Shown in pieces: positions 43,981 through 56,502 of a stretch of 64,000 nucleotides of DNA. Position 1 is the first letter of the stretch. The number at the start of each line of letters is the position of its first letter. The notes under the pieces are model-generated. The model saw nothing but the letters and a program-made list of their open reading frames with translations, was not told where the DNA came from and did not search any database. This DNA comes from Trichosporon coremiiforme (taxonomy: Eukaryota > Basidiomycota > Tremellomycetes > Trichosporonales > Trichosporonaceae). Where the stretch lies: the NCBI GenBank assembly GCA_039545355.1, contig BCJJ01000049.1, positions 1 through 64,000 of the forward strand. The letters are read 5' to 3'. The position numbers were made by a program, and so were the translations under genes.

Positions 43981-46900
43981 CTACTCGCTGCCGCTGTCGG
44001 GGTCGAGGTCGATCGGGTTCTGCGACGAGGTGCCCTGCTCGTCGGGCCCAGCCGTGTTGGAACGGGCCCGCTTCCGCTCGCCGCCCATCGCGACTGAGCC
44101 GCTGACGGCGCGCTTCTTGCCCTTGTCCTTGTAGGTCTGGTTCCGCGCACGTGCAGGAGCAGAGACGGCGGGCGGCCCGACCGGTTCCTTCGACTCCTTC
44201 GTCTCCGGCGTGGCTGGGCGCAGTGTGCTCGGACTACTGGCGCCGTTAACGCGGTATTCCAGTAATGTCTGCTGTTTGAACCCATCAGGTACGCTCTTGC
44301 GACTGCTCCTTGGTTTCTTCGACTGCCGCGTAGGACTGGAAGGCGGCTCGCGCGGGGGCGACGACCCAAACTGGCTACTATTCCGTTTGCTGTTGGTCGA
44401 AGAGATTTGGGCAGCACGCAGCACGGCGTTGGGCGCATGGTCGCGGAGGTGGATCGGGCCCGCGAGCTCGTCGTCCTCGCTCAGCTCGTGGACCGTGTCG
44501 GGTACGGCGGCGTCGCCCATATCAACCTCCGGTTGGTCGCTGGAGAACAGCACACTAGGCTGACTGGCGTCCTCGTCCGACTTTGGCTGGGAGTCCTCCA
44601 CGAGCACATGGCTGTCCACCTCTTCCCTCGATGAGACCTTCGTGCTCATCGAACGCATGCGCGACGGCCCCCTCGACGCACCGCTCTCACTCTCCGAATC
44701 ACTAAGTAGAGAGGTACGGGGTGTTGGCGTCAGGAGGTCGGTGTGCTCGGGTTGCGGTTCAGCAGTGGCGCTGTTACTGTCGTCCTCGGGCAAGGGTTCA
44801 GAGTTTTGACGTCTAGTGTCAATCGGCGGACGAGTATCGGGCGGAGCGGCCGAAGACGAGCTAGACGTCGCCCCCGAAGAGCTCGTGCTCTCCGTGGTCG
44901 AGGAGTCGGTGCCTTCGCCGACTGTGGGCAGTGGATCCGGCCGGTCCGGCGGGTTCACCTGGATGACCGAGGCTTGGGAGTCCTCGACACCAGGGAGAGA
45001 CGCCGCAATCTGAGACGTGCCCTGGCCCGTCGCTTCCTTGTATTGCAGGTTCAGCTGCTGGATGGTCTCAATCCACTTGGCACGCAGCTCCTTTGTGGTC
45101 GCCGCGTGCCATACATGGTTCATCTCGGTTTCGTACTCCTCCTTCACTTCCTTTTCCCTGGCGTAAGGAATCGGTTTCTAAGACCGTCAGCCACCGCTCA
45201 GATGAGTACCACCTCAACTCACTCCGATAAACTCCAAGACCTTTTCCGTATCGTTCAGGAGGCACCGCAAGAAGTGAATGACGAAGACGCCGCAGTCGGA
45301 AAAGTTGTTTTGTTGAGGTACCTTGGCCTCGACATACTCGATAGTGGACGGCGCAATCTCCTTCTGCAGCTTGTCCCGAGCCTCGAACTCGAGCCACAAC
45401 TTGAGGTTGTCTCCTACAGCCTTGTGGCTGCCGCCAAGAGAGTCAAACGTCATGATGTACGTTCTACAGTTAGCTCAGGGTCTGTGCTGCTCACTCACTT
45501 GCTCTTGTCCAACAGGTCAATGGCCTCCCGCTTGAACTTCGGTTTGGAGTTGACTGGTGGTGAGGGGGTCTTCGGTGGGGACAAAGCCATGTTGTCTTGG
45601 TCGTTTATCCAACTTAGTTCCATAGACTGAATGGGCTTGGGGTCTGGGCTGATACGGCAGCCCTCGACCTTTTCCTTGATATGCTCCACGCTCTCATCTT
45701 CACCCTCACTCATGACATCGAGCGGGTCTTTACCTTCTCGCGAGCTCTCCGCAGATGCAGAGACCGGCCTCGAGGACTTTGCGCTCGCGGGGTGAGAAGG
45801 TGGCAGCTGTTTAATCGGTGAAGGGCGCGGTTCGATGAGAGCTCGCGGGTTAAAGATGACCGCCAGATACCAATGTAGGTTCTCGTTGACCGGTACAATG
45901 ATGAAGTCCTTCTGGAAGACATCGACAGACTTGGTCCACTTCTTGACTGAATCATACGCCGGCCACTTCTTGTCGTTGTCCGGCTTCGGTCTGGTCGTCA
46001 GCGCTGCGGCTACGCAGCACTTACTTTGCGTCTCGGCTGGAGAGCTTGTTGTAGAAGAAGGAATTGAAGAGATGGAGAGCTGTCTCCTGACTCTGCAACA
46101 CCTCTGCCACAGTGTAGCGGAGGCCAAACTCAAGGGTGACGTCGTTCAGGAAGTCATCGTCCATCAAGCGGTAGAGACTGTCCTTGGTGATGTCCAAGCT
46201 GCTTCGCCCTGTGAAGGGGTACGGGAAAAGGCTGGGATCAGGATCGATACCGCTGCCGAAACTCACAGGTCGTGCTTGTCTAAATGCGGTGATCGGCGGC
46301 GTTGCGGCCGACTGGATTGGGGCGCTTCATCGTCGGAAAGGGTGTTAACTGTGGGAGTAGCCCCCGCCATGGAGCGACGCGTACTGCGCCTGGGTGGTGC
46401 TGCGTCACTGGGGCTGAGAAAGTCAGAGATACAGCTTTTAACGCGGCTTACAAGTTGAGACGGGACTGGCTGGGGCTCCGAGACTCTTTGCCTTTTCCTT
46501 TAGCCTCAAAACGCTTCTCCGCCGCGGCGGCTGCCCTCTTGGACGGTTCGGACATATCGGACGCGGGTCTGATAGCTTTAGACGACTTTTTGGCGCCCTC
46601 CCACATCCGTACGAAGATGGCCACAGCCTCATCACTAATGTAAGCATGAAGCTGGTACCCGTAACGTACTCAAGGATATCGGCAACTAAGCCGCTCTTCG
46701 CCTGGATGATCTCGACAGCCCTGTCTACCAGGTTCTGGCTTCCGCTCTCTTTCGGAAAGGCGATGTCCACAGCAATATCACCTTCGGCGTCAGCTGAAAT
46801 ACCTAGGCAGGCTACCCACCACCTTCGAAAGGCTGTGACATGGCTACCAGATCATCAACGTCGTTCTTGCCGAGCGCCATTTCAAGTCGTAGAAACCAAC

Positions 46901-48109
46901 TGCGGTTGGACTAACGTTAGCGTTGTTGCGCGATGTTGGCTCACCTGTAACCCGGAGACGTTCTCCAGGGGCAGAGAGGCACGCCTACCAATACCCCCAA
47001 CGAGCTCCAGCACGACGTCCTTGCGAGGGCCCGCGGTACGTAGCGATATGTTCTGCGCGTGAATAACGTGCTTATCTTTTCCACTTTCTACCACCGCCCA
47101 ATCGATGGCAGCCGGTATCGCGGAGACATTGGAGGACGCAATGGGCGATTTGGGCGGCGGGAACGAAGCTCTGCGCGAGCTTTCGGACTCTGAGGGTCGA
47201 CTTCCATCCTTCTTCCTCATCTTGGCCCTCTTTGTCAGCGCAGGTGGAGTTGGAGCCGTCAGTGTACTCCGGGGCGGAAACTTGGGAGGCTCAGGATCAG
47301 GACTAAGTAACTGTGGCGACTTCGGCCGTACCTCGATCGTCTCCTGCTCTTCTTCGCTGCTGGACACGTTGATATGGTCCTGGCGGTGTAAGGGGCGACT
47401 CGGACTCGAGTTAGCCACTCCATCTGTCCTTCTGCTTTGTCCTGTGATGCGTCTGCCCGAACCAGGCGCGGCGGATCGAGTGTCCCGAGTTGATCTCTGA
47501 ACAGGGAACGCCGGTACCACGGCCTCCGGGACCTCATCGTCGTCCCGCAACGTATGTCGAGCGGAAGACCGAGAAGCGTTAGGCTGTCTTGAAGAACCTT
47601 CGCCATTCTCAACATCTGGACGTCTTAGTCCAAGTTCGTGTTCAATCTTCAGCCTCCGTTGCTCTTGGTCTCGCCCGGATGATCTCGATGATTTCGTCGT
47701 CGTTGACTGGTCATTCTGTGGCGATGCCTGATAGTTTCCCAGCACCTCAATCTCTGACTCCTTTCGATCGGTAGAACTTGTCGCTCGATTGGCGTCTCGA
47801 GAGTAGACGGACGATGCCTGCGGCTTGTTGCTCCTCTTTTGGCTCGCTGCGAAGGGACTGGACCCGGGTCGTAATTTCTTCTTGGCCTGAACATTAGTTC
47901 CGTCCACGCATGGTGAGGAGTTACCTTGGTCATCTGCGCTGCTTCCCTTTTGGGTCAGTCGTGTGCCTCGCGCTGGTTACTCACGCTTCCACTCCAAATG
48001 TCCGCTTTCCCGACATCTCCAGCTGCTGTCGCGACACGCCCTGGTCGTCTTCCGGTGCCCGCGTCGACTCTCTGCTGGGGGTTCGCTTGAATATAGCTAA
48101 GAACTCCAT
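43981..48109 (-). CDS. ULP2: ULP2-type SUMO protease
   Basis: Cysteine protease (C48) that removes SUMO and trims SUMO chains in the nucleus. Eleven exons on the complement: 48109..47985, 47946..47925, 47886..46945, 46910..46823, 46781..46670, 46634..46452, 46413..46350, 46311..46025, 45990..45499, 45463..45223, 45177..43981; 1250 aa. The catalytic domain starts at DDDFLNDVTLEFGLRY. Triad: H647 in NENLHWYLAVIF, D779 in TYIMTFDSLGG, C829 in NNFSDCGVFVIHFLRC, with Q823 as oxyanion residue. About 130 acidic Ser/Pro residues separate H and D, an insertion typical of ULP2/SENP6-7 rather than ULP1. Long disordered flanks carry many Ser/Arg stretches and a C-terminal IDLD element like a SUMO-interaction motif. 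Introns are 34-45 nt. The 38-nt intron 46349..46312 has a weak GTTAAC donor and is the least certain junction. Confidence 0.88.
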
Positions 48110-48605
48110 GAGCCGGCCGTTTGGCGAGAATCGATCAGCTGTAGGTGAGACTTGCACATCCGGGGTGGCAACATACTAGAGGTCCTCGGGAGGGGCGAGC
48201 ATGACCACAACACGGGGCGTTACAGGCGGTGCAATGCGTTCGAGAACGCAAGCGGCGAACTCGCGAGGTCAAATGGCGAGAGACAGCGAGTAACACGCGT
48301 CGAAGCGAGCGGAGGCGGCAACGTCGAGATGATAACAATGGTGACAACAAGTGTGCAGAAGTCAGCCCCGGTCTGGAGAAGGGAGGACGAGATCGAAGGC
48401 TGTCGCTCCCAGAATGGTAATGGCCGATTAGCGGAGTCTGACCACTAACCGAGCCATTAAGGAATTCCAACTAGAATATTACAGGTTCGGTGCCTGAATC
48501 CGATCTTGTGCCGTCACTTACGGTCACCTCCACAGGCACTCTCACAACTCGTAAACAAATTCGCTCCTTCATCTCTATTACCCGCAAAGAACTGGCGAGT
48601 GACTC
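48110..48605. other. Divergent promoter region ULP2 / WRAP53-like
   Basis: 496 bp. No conserved frame or clear TATA element. Confidence 0.5.
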
Positions 48606-50029
48606 ATGGAGTCCGACACGCGAGAAGAGGCAGCATGGCCGGCTGCCCCGGAGTACGACTGGCAAAGTCCCAAGATCGTTGCCCAGATTCCCGTCCAGGA
48701 CTTGGCCGCTGAACCTGGCTTCTTCTTCCGAAGCGCACGATGGTTGGTCTCCCAAGCTGTGGGCAGTGCGGGCAACAACTGACACTCAGGACATCCGACG
48801 CGACGTGCATTTTGACGACTGGGGAAGACCGGGTAGTGCGCGTCTTCGACATGTGAGGCTCCAATCTGCGCAACCGCTGACCGAGCAGGAGCTATGAGGA
48901 AGACGCTCCGCGGATATCTGAGGCTCGAAGCTTCCGGCAGACCGAAGCCGTAAACGTAGCTGTCTGGTACCCCTCTGCGACTGCAACAGTGCCGGAGACG
49001 CTGTGTTTTGTCACCTCGACACGGGACACTCCAGTACATCTGATTGATGGCGTAGACGGACGAGTAAGCTGAGCGATCGATATTGTAAAGCTCACTCCAG
49101 CTTCGTGCAACGTATCCGATCATCGACCACCGAGAGCGATTCATCTCCCCGTCCAGTCTGGCGTTCAACCTGGACTCAAGCAAGTGAGCTCGATTACGTC
49201 TGGTGACAGCTAACAACAGACTGTATTGCGGTTTCGAGAATGCCATTGAGGTGTTCGACGTTCTGAACCCAGGGGAAGGGGAGCGGATCAAGACAACATT
49301 CTCACGACGCGAGCGCGGCGGTCAGAAGGGTGAGGGCGCGAGCTAAGTCATCCTTCACGAGCTAACGTGCAGGTATCGTGTCAGCGCTAGCCTTTTCACA
49401 ACATCAGGCGGGCACATACGCGGCTGGCACGTTCTCAGGCTCAGTCTGTCTGTATGACGAGGATAGCTCAGGCGTCCTGGCACACCTGGAGGGCGTCGAG
49501 GGCGGCGGCGTGACGCAAATCGCGTTCCACCCCTTGAATCCGGACATTCTCTTCGTTGCTTCGCGGCGATCGACGGCGATCCAGGTGTTTGATCTGAGGG
49601 ATACGACGGCCCCCGTCGCGCGACTCGAGCGATCAGTCAGCACGAACCAGCGGCTCGCCTTCGACGTTGACCCGTGGGGTCGTTGGATTGCTAGCGGTGA
49701 TGAGGTGAGCTCATGCGATTTGGCGTAGCTGACTTCAGTTCGGAACGGTGCGTGTGTGGGACGCTGCGACGTATGAGGTGCTGTTCGAGAGGCTCCTTCA
49801 TGAGGGTGGGTTGCTCTTTCTCCGAACGTTCTAACCACGCTCAGATGCTGTCAGCTCGGTTCAGTTCCATCCCTTCAAGCCCCTTCTGCTCGCGGCCTCG
49901 GGCTCCCGCGCGTATCTGCAAGAGCAAATAGAGGATCTGTCCGACTCCGACTCGGACGAAGAGGCAGGAGCGCTGCACCTCGACGCGGGCCCGAAGGACG
50001 CCCGGCTAGCGATCTGGTCCTTCGCCTAG
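48606..50029 (+). CDS. WRAP53/TCAB1-like WD40 protein
   Basis: Eight exons: 48606..48742, 48790..48852, 48889..49063, 49101..49183, 49220..49329, 49373..49704, 49739..49805, 49845..50029; 383 aa. WD40 blades are visible: SDATCILTTGEDRVVRVFDI, FISPSSLAFNLDSSKLYCGF, TYAAGTFSGSVCLYD, VTQIAFHPLNPDILF and STNQRLAFDVDPWGRWIASGDEFGTVRVWD. The order LYCGFENAIEVFD, then GQKGIVSALAFS, then TNQRLAFDVDPWG, is specific to the WRAP53/TCAB1 family, whose animal members carry scaRNAs and telomerase RNA to Cajal bodies. Yeast has the distant Swt21. The residues ahead of the first blade are few, so it lacks the long animal N-terminus. The two 3' ends of this gene and ALG2 are only 31 bp apart. Confidence 0.82.
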
Positions 50030-50060
50030 AATATGTTGTATCATTATTACATGTAACTGT

Positions 50061-51723
50061 CTATGGGCTAGCAAACTTGAGCGCGACGAGCAGGCCGCCG
50101 AGCGAGAGGACAATGAGGGTGAGGCCAAACTTGATGAAGTTGTCCCCAATGGCCCTCTGGGGGTTACCGAGCTTGACGGCCTCGCGGCACGCGATATCCA
50201 TCTCCCGTCCCAGAGTTTCGGAGGAGAACTGCTCCCTGACGCGCTTCTTAGCGGCGGCACTGACGTTTCTCCTCTCGTCGTCGCTGAGGCTGACGAGACG
50301 CGCGAGCGCGGGCGCCCACTCCTCCGCCTGGGGGGCGCGGAGGAACCCGGTAGCGCCCTCCTCCGAGAAATCGACGACGGTCTCGGTCGGCCCGCCCGTG
50401 TTGCATGCGAGCACGGGGAGGCCGCACGCCATAGCCTCAATCGGCACGATACCAAAGTGCTCGTTCGTCGGCGTGTACAGGAGCGCGAGCGTGTGCGGGC
50501 TCAGAAGCAGGGCCGAGCGCTGCGCCGTGCTGAAGTTCAGCACGAAGAGCACGTCCGTCCCCTCGGGCGCGGGCTCGTCGGTCGTCGTCCACAGCGTGTG
50601 GTACGACAGACCCAGCTTCTCGCACAGCGCCTGGTTCGCGCGCAGCGTCTCCACGTTGTCGGCCTGCTCGGAGTCGTACCCTCCACCGACGACGAAGCGG
50701 AGGTCGCGAGAAAGGTTCTCGGGGATCAGGCCGCTGCGCTTCAAGTCGGCAAAGGACTCGATCGCGAGAGCAACATTCTTCTTCGCCTCAAAACGGTTGA
50801 AACTGATGATCGTGGGGCGCTCGCTGTCGTCAGTTCAGATGCCTGGCACGAGAAACTCACGATACGACGAGATCGACGCCGTCCTCTGCCTTCGCCTTGC
50901 CCTTGTCCTTGCGCGCCGAGGAGCCCTGGTACGCGTCGACGTCAATGCACGGGTAGACAACGCTCGGCTGGCGCTTGGCGAGAGAGGAGAACGCGGCCGA
51001 GTACACCTTGGAGGTGAACTTGGAGTTGGCGAGGATAACATCCGCCTGGCCTGCCTGTCAGTTCTGAAGCTAGGGCGCTAAAACTCACCCGTAGTCCACT
51101 CCTCGAGAGTGTCGATCGGCCAGCGGTACGCTTTCTTCAAAAGACCACCAGAGTTTCGTGAGAGGTTGACCTCGTCGCCGGCGGAGATCTGCCAGCCTCC
51201 ACTCAGAAGCTTATCCGGGAAGTGGCAGTAGAAGACGACAGGCGTGCCAGTCAAGAGGCGCAGGAACGGGACACAGACGGACTGCTGGTCGACAACGAAG
51301 ACGTCGAACGCGGGGAGGGGTGCCAGGGGGTTGATGGCACCTGCAGGTGGTGGGAGCACCTGCGAGAACCAGAGAAGGAACGCGAGGGCGATATTCCGCA
51401 GAATCGAGAAAACAATGGTCATCGGGAACTTGCTCGTCAGGCTGCGCGGCAGCGACGAGCCCAGGACATGGACAGGAAGTGTACCTGGGGTCAGAAGTTG
51501 AATCGATAAATAAGACTCACCGTTACGCGTCTCCTCGAAGCAGCGGGCGGGGTCATGTCTGCTCGTAAACATCACGACCTCGTGGCCCAGCCGCTGCAGG
51601 GAGACGGCGGCATCAACAACAAGCCGCTCCGCACCGCCTGACGTCAGCTTTACAGGTACCACTCAGCTTACCAATGCCTAGATCGGGGTGAATAAACCCG
51701 ATGCGAAGCTTGCCTTCCGCCAT
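50061..51723 (-). CDS. ALG2: Alpha-1,3/1,6-mannosyltransferase ALG2
   Basis: ER enzyme that adds the second and third mannose to dolichol-linked oligosaccharide on the cytosolic face. Exons on the complement: 51723..51672, 51637..51521, 51484..51089, 51050..50861, 50823..50061; 505 aa. GT4/GT-B fold: N-terminal [20 protein letters not shown], central [31 protein letters not shown], and C-terminal [22 protein letters not shown] with the EX7E donor motif. Two hydrophobic segments, one near [20 protein letters not shown] and one at the very C-terminus ([19 protein letters not shown]), fit the membrane attachment known for ALG2. Start chosen at the only ATG before the G-rich donor loop. All phases close. 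Confidence 0.93.
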
Positions 51724-52186
51724 GCTGTACGTGTACAGGTGTTGTTGTAGCTCTCAACTTTCCGCAGATTACAACGCGACACACCGACTGTCCTTGGTGG
51801 AGGTCTGATCGACGTCACGTGAAGTGGCCCCTGGGCTCGTACCTGGAAGATAAGCAGATGGTCTCGTACAGGCATCATTCCTGATGCATACTGCAAAGAG
51901 TTTTGAGGTGTCATCAGCTTATCCACTGCACTTGTCAATGGTGCTTTGCAAAGCAAGCTGCAGTGAGTGCAGGACTTGTTGCGTTGGAGAGATGATGCAT
52001 GACTCAGCACTCCCAACAGCTTTTGCTAAGAATCGTATACGTCAATTAGCCTGGATTCTAATGGCCACTGCTAATCCTTTATTACAAGACGCGTTTGCTT
52101 CCGCCTCCACTTCAAAAGTTCAGTCAGTTACGTCTTCAGTCACGAACCTGCGGGTGGTCGCTCCTCACACCTACCCATCAACAGCC
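51724..52186. other. Divergent promoter region ALG2 / DIS3
   Basis: 463 bp between two housekeeping genes. No conserved frame or TATA box recognised. Confidence 0.5.
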
Positions 52187-55100
52187 ATGGTCTCAACCGC
52201 CTCCGACGAGGGGAGCTCATCGCACCCTCCCATCACTATCCTCAAGCGTCAGAGGGCTGACGCTCCTCTGGCGCAGAACAAGTTCCTGAAGAAGACCGCC
52301 CGGGGAAAGGTCCTGCAATGTAAGCTCCAACGATGGGTAACATCTGACATCAGTCCTCCGTGAACGCTATGTGCGCGACGATATTCCTTGCGGCTTCGCT
52401 GAGTGCAGGATCTGCACTGATTTCCCGGGGTTCCGACCGGTGCTTCCTGAGAAGGGATACACCCGGCACTCGAAGTTCGGCGGCAGCAATGGCCACTGGC
52501 TTGTGATCGATACGAACATTGTTCTTCACCAGGTGAGTTTCGATCGTATGTATAAGCTGACAAACAGATGGACCTGCTTGCAGCCCTCCCTCCGCAGCTT
52601 CCCATCATTGTTCCCTCGACTGTCATCCGCGAGACCCGGCACCGATCTCTCCCTCTGTTCAACCGTCTCCAGCAGCTGGTGCAGGAGGAGGACCGGTGCA
52701 TTTGGGTCTGGTGGAACGAGGAGTGCCGAGACACTGCGACGGTCGGCATTGAGGAAGAGGGAGAGTCTATCAACGATCGTAACGACAGAGGTGAGCTGCT
52801 TCATACGCGTGTCAGTCTTCTAACGTTCAGCGATCCGACAGACCCTCCACTACTATCCTCAGCATCTCTCGAGCTCGTCCCACACCCTCCCGCAACTCGT
52901 CCTGTTGACCGACGACAAGCGGAATCGAGAGCTCGCTCAGGCCGAAGCTCTCACCGCTGTCTCTGCCCGTGACTACGTCGATGGCCTCCAGGGAGAGGTC
53001 CGTGACAAGCTGGTCGACCTGGTCGTCGGAGGTGTCGATGAGATGGAGCCCGGAGAGCGCCGAAGCAAGAGGATCTACGATGACGTGAGTGCCACTGTTC
53101 TGCTCATGACTGACAAGCAGTACCTTCCCCAGGAGACGTTGACTGCAGGTGTGAAGAGCGGTCGCTACCTTCAGGGTTACTTCAATGCCAACCAGTACAA
53201 CTACCTCGAGGGCACCGTGCGTGTTGCGGGAATGAGTAAGCAGGTTCTGCTCGTCGGACGGCAAGCCATGAACCGATCCGTCGACGGTGACATGGTTGTC
53301 GTGGAGCTCCTGCCAGAGTCCGAGTGGAAGGCGCCTGGAGATGAAGTTCTTGACCAGGACGTCGCTCTCAAGGACGACGATGTCGAGGGCGACGACGTTG
53401 CTGTTGAGGAGAAGACGGAGAAGCAGGAGGAGATGGACGTTGAGGAGGTCACCAAGAAAGCCAAGCGCGAGATTATGCCCACTGGCCGTGTTGTTGGTGT
53501 GACGAAGCGCAACTGGCGTGCTTACGTCTGCCACATCGACCGCTCGTCTTTGTCGGAGGCTGCCCTCACCTCGCTTTCCCAGCAGACTGTGTTTGCTACG
53601 CCCGTCTCTCCCGCTCTCCCCCGTATCCGTCTGCGTACCAGGCAAGCTCCGGCTCTCCTCGATCAGAAGATCCTCGTCACGATCGACAACTGGACCGTGA
53701 ACTCACGCTACCCGGATGGCCACTTCGTCCGCGCACTCGGACAGGTCGGAAGCAAGGAGGCTGAGCAGGAGTCGCTCATGCTCGAGTATGAGGTGCCGTA
53801 CCGTCCCTTCGGTAAGGCTATCCTGAACTGTCTGCCCAAGGAGGGCGACGACTGGAAGGTGCCCGAGAAGACTCCCGAGAACCTCGAGTGGCGTGACCGA
53901 GAGGACCTCCGTGACCTGCTCGTCTGCAGTATCGACCCGCCAGGATGTCAGGATATCGATGACGCCCTTCACGCTCGGAAGCTTCCAAACGGCAACATCG
54001 AGGCGGGTGTGCACATCGCCGATGTGTCCCACTTCGTCCACGCCGACAACCCGATGGACTCTGAGGCCGCTGCCCGTGGAACCACCGTCTACCTCGTCGA
54101 CAAGCGTATCGACATGCTTCCCGCGCTTCTTGGTACCAACCTTTGCTCTCTGCGACCCTATGTGGAGCGCTTGGCCTTCTCTGTCATCTGGGAGCTCACT
54201 CCCGAGGGCAAGATCGTCGACGTTCGCTTCACGAAGTCTGTCATCTCGTCGAAGGAGGCGTTCACTTATGCCGCTGCCCAGCAGCGCAAGGACGACAAGT
54301 GAGTTAGAGGAGCGAGGCCGCAACTGACAGCAGGTCTCTGAATGACCCTCTCACCGAGTCGATTCGTCTGCTGAACTCACTGGCCATCAACCTGAAGGCC
54401 GCCCGTATCGCTGCCGGTGCTCTTTCTCTTTCGTCCCCCGAGCTCAAGATTCATCTCAACTCGACGGAGTCAACGGCGCCCATTGACGTCGAGCAGAAGG
54501 AGCAGCTTGAGACGAACTCTCTCGTCGAGGAGTTCATGCTTCTCGCCAACATTAGTGTTGCCCGACGAATTCAGGAGTCATACCCCGCTACCGCGGTTCT
54601 GAGGTGAGTTTAATGACAGAGGCAACAACTGACCGTTTCAGACGTCACCCTGTTCCGCCGAAGACCAACTTCGAGGCGCTGCAGGACATCCTGCAGAAGC
54701 GCAAGGGCATGACGCTTGACGTGTCGAGCTCCAAGGCTCTCGCTGACTCGCTCGACAAATGCGTCGACCCCAAGCTGCCCGAGTTCAACACGCTCGTGCG
54801 TATCATGGCCACGCGCTGCATGCTTTCGGCCGAGTACTTCGGCGCGGGCAGCGTGTCCAAGGAGGCGTACGGACACTACGGTCTCGCGTCCGACATCTAC
54901 ACGCACTTCACCTCCCCGATTCGACGATACGCCGACGTGCTGGTGCACCGCCAGCTCTCGGCCGCGATCAACTACACGCCTCTGCACCCTTCGCTGCAGT
55001 CGAAGCAGCACGTCGAGCGCATGCTCAACGTCGTGAACAAGCGTCACCGTCTTGCGCAGATGGCGGGTCGTGCTTCGGTCGAGTTCTACGTCGGCCTCGC

Positions 55101-55460
55101 CGTCAAGTCGCGTACCGAGGACTCGGAGCAGAAGGCCGTGCGTGAGGAGGCCTTCGTCATCCGCACGTTCAGGAACGGTCTTTCCGTCTTCGTCTCCAAG
55201 TGAGTGTCTCGCTTTTTGCAGTTGGATCGTTGCTAATAAACAGGCTGGGTCTCGAGGGACTCATCACGTTCCAGATGGACACCCACGACTTTGACCCGGA
55301 GAACTACTGCATCAATGTGCCGAAGCCGGGCGGCGGAACCGCGACGATCGCCGTCTTTGACCGTGTCACTGTCGACATCTCGATCGAGAAGGACCAGAAC
55401 ACCCAGAGGCACAAGGTCAAGATGGTGCTGGTTGAACCCGTTTCGTCGGAGGGACTGTAG
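52187..55460 (+). CDS. DIS3: Exosome ribonuclease RRP44
   Basis: Catalytic subunit of the RNA exosome with 3'-5' exo- and endonuclease activity. Eight exons: 52187..52319, 52354..52532, 52568..52790, 52831..53084, 53121..54298, 54334..54603, 54642..55199, 55244..55460; 1003 aa. The CR3 cysteines (C57, C62, C65 in [11 protein letters not shown]) precede the PIN domain ([13 protein letters not shown]97). Two cold-shock domains follow, then the RNB domain with [15 protein letters not shown] (D535, D541, D543, D544) and [18 protein letters not shown], and an S1 domain at the end. The acidic run at about residues 345-380 ([13 protein letters not shown]) is a species-specific insert. Intron 53085..53120 is 36 nt, in frame and stop-free, so an ORF caller would wrongly include it as 12 residues. 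Confidence 0.95.
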
Positions 55461-55746
55461 AGAAGGTAGCAAATCTGTAGACGGTGTAGACGTAGAGACA
55501 CAGATGGATCGCAGTGTATCTTTGTAACTTGCTATGGGCAAGATGAACGAGTATCACCGACAGGACTAATTCAAGTCGAAACCGAAAAGTGACCGAGATT
55601 TAGCATCATTTAACCTCGGGACTACAAAAACGACGACGATTCCATCTCCGTTGCAACATCTGCCTGTCCTCCGTTCGAAAGATTGTAACTGCACCTCCAA
55701 TCCATCCGATGCATGCATAGGAGAACCAAAAAGTTTCAGAACCAAG

Positions 55747-55751
55747 AAAAA
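55747..55751 (-). terminator. RNA polymerase III terminator of tRNA-Asp
   Basis: TTTTT on the minus strand immediately after the discriminator base of the tRNA. Confidence 0.8.
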
Positions 55752-55823
55752 CTTCCCGTCGGAGAATCGAACTCCGATCTCCCGCGTGACAAGCGAGCAT
55801 ACTAGCCGTTATACGAACGGGAA
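55752..55823 (-). tRNA. tRNA-Asp (GTC)
   Basis: 72-nt cloverleaf on the minus strand, no intron. The acceptor pairs TTCCCGT with ACGGGAA, discriminator G. The D-arm region reads GTATAACGGCTAGTAT. The anticodon stem CTCGC/GCGGG closes the loop TTGTCAC with anticodon GTC. The T-arm is CGGAG-TTCGATT-CTCCG. A T5 terminator follows directly. The CCA end is not encoded, as usual in eukaryotes. It lies in the gap between DIS3 and the CoA-transferase gene, on the opposite strand to DIS3. Confidence 0.93.
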
Positions 55824-56502
55824 GGGCGTTGTATGGATGAGGGCGCAAGGGGCGCGAGCGGCGCGGCCCCCTCGCCCTCGGCCCTCGCCTCAACGAGCTG
55901 CAACAGCAGTCTGGTAGCTTGGGACCATGAAGGGAGAGCTGGTTCTGCGTAGTATCATGAAGTATTCGAATGGACAGTAGGGCTTCGGAGGGTCCGATGC
56001 GACGGAATTTTGACCGGATTATGTTGGATTGGAGGCGTCCGACTCCTCTCGTCGGGCTTCCCATCCGAAGAGCCGGCCGACTCCTTGCTTGACCCCTTCC
56101 TCGGCCCCTCGTCCGACCCTTCCGAGGATTGTTCGTATGAGCTGGAAGCTGGACAAAACCCCTCCTCCCCACGTGCAGGTGGTAGAAGAACCATGACGCG
56201 TGTCTTCCTCACTCCCGGCACGTGGGTTCGTGGGGGAAGGGTAAAGACTGCCACCGCCACTTCACCGGTCAGCAACGCCGGCGAGGACGGGTGCCCTGCG
56301 AGGTGCGTTACGCTAAGGCGTTCGGGGGGTGGATGTTGGTGATCTGTGATGGTCGAGAATTCGAATCAGATCCTAATCGAGAGAATGCGCGGCAGCTGTC
56401 CCGCCGTATCAGTCTCAATAGCGATAGCAATCGTTGTACAACTATGCATTCCATGATCTGCCTGCTCGTCTACTCGCACAAGGGCCATCCCGGCCCCACA
56501 AC
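55824..56502. other. Intergenic, 679 bp
   Basis: Between the tRNA 5' end and the CoA-transferase stop. Small overlapping frames on both strands show no conservation. Confidence 0.5.
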
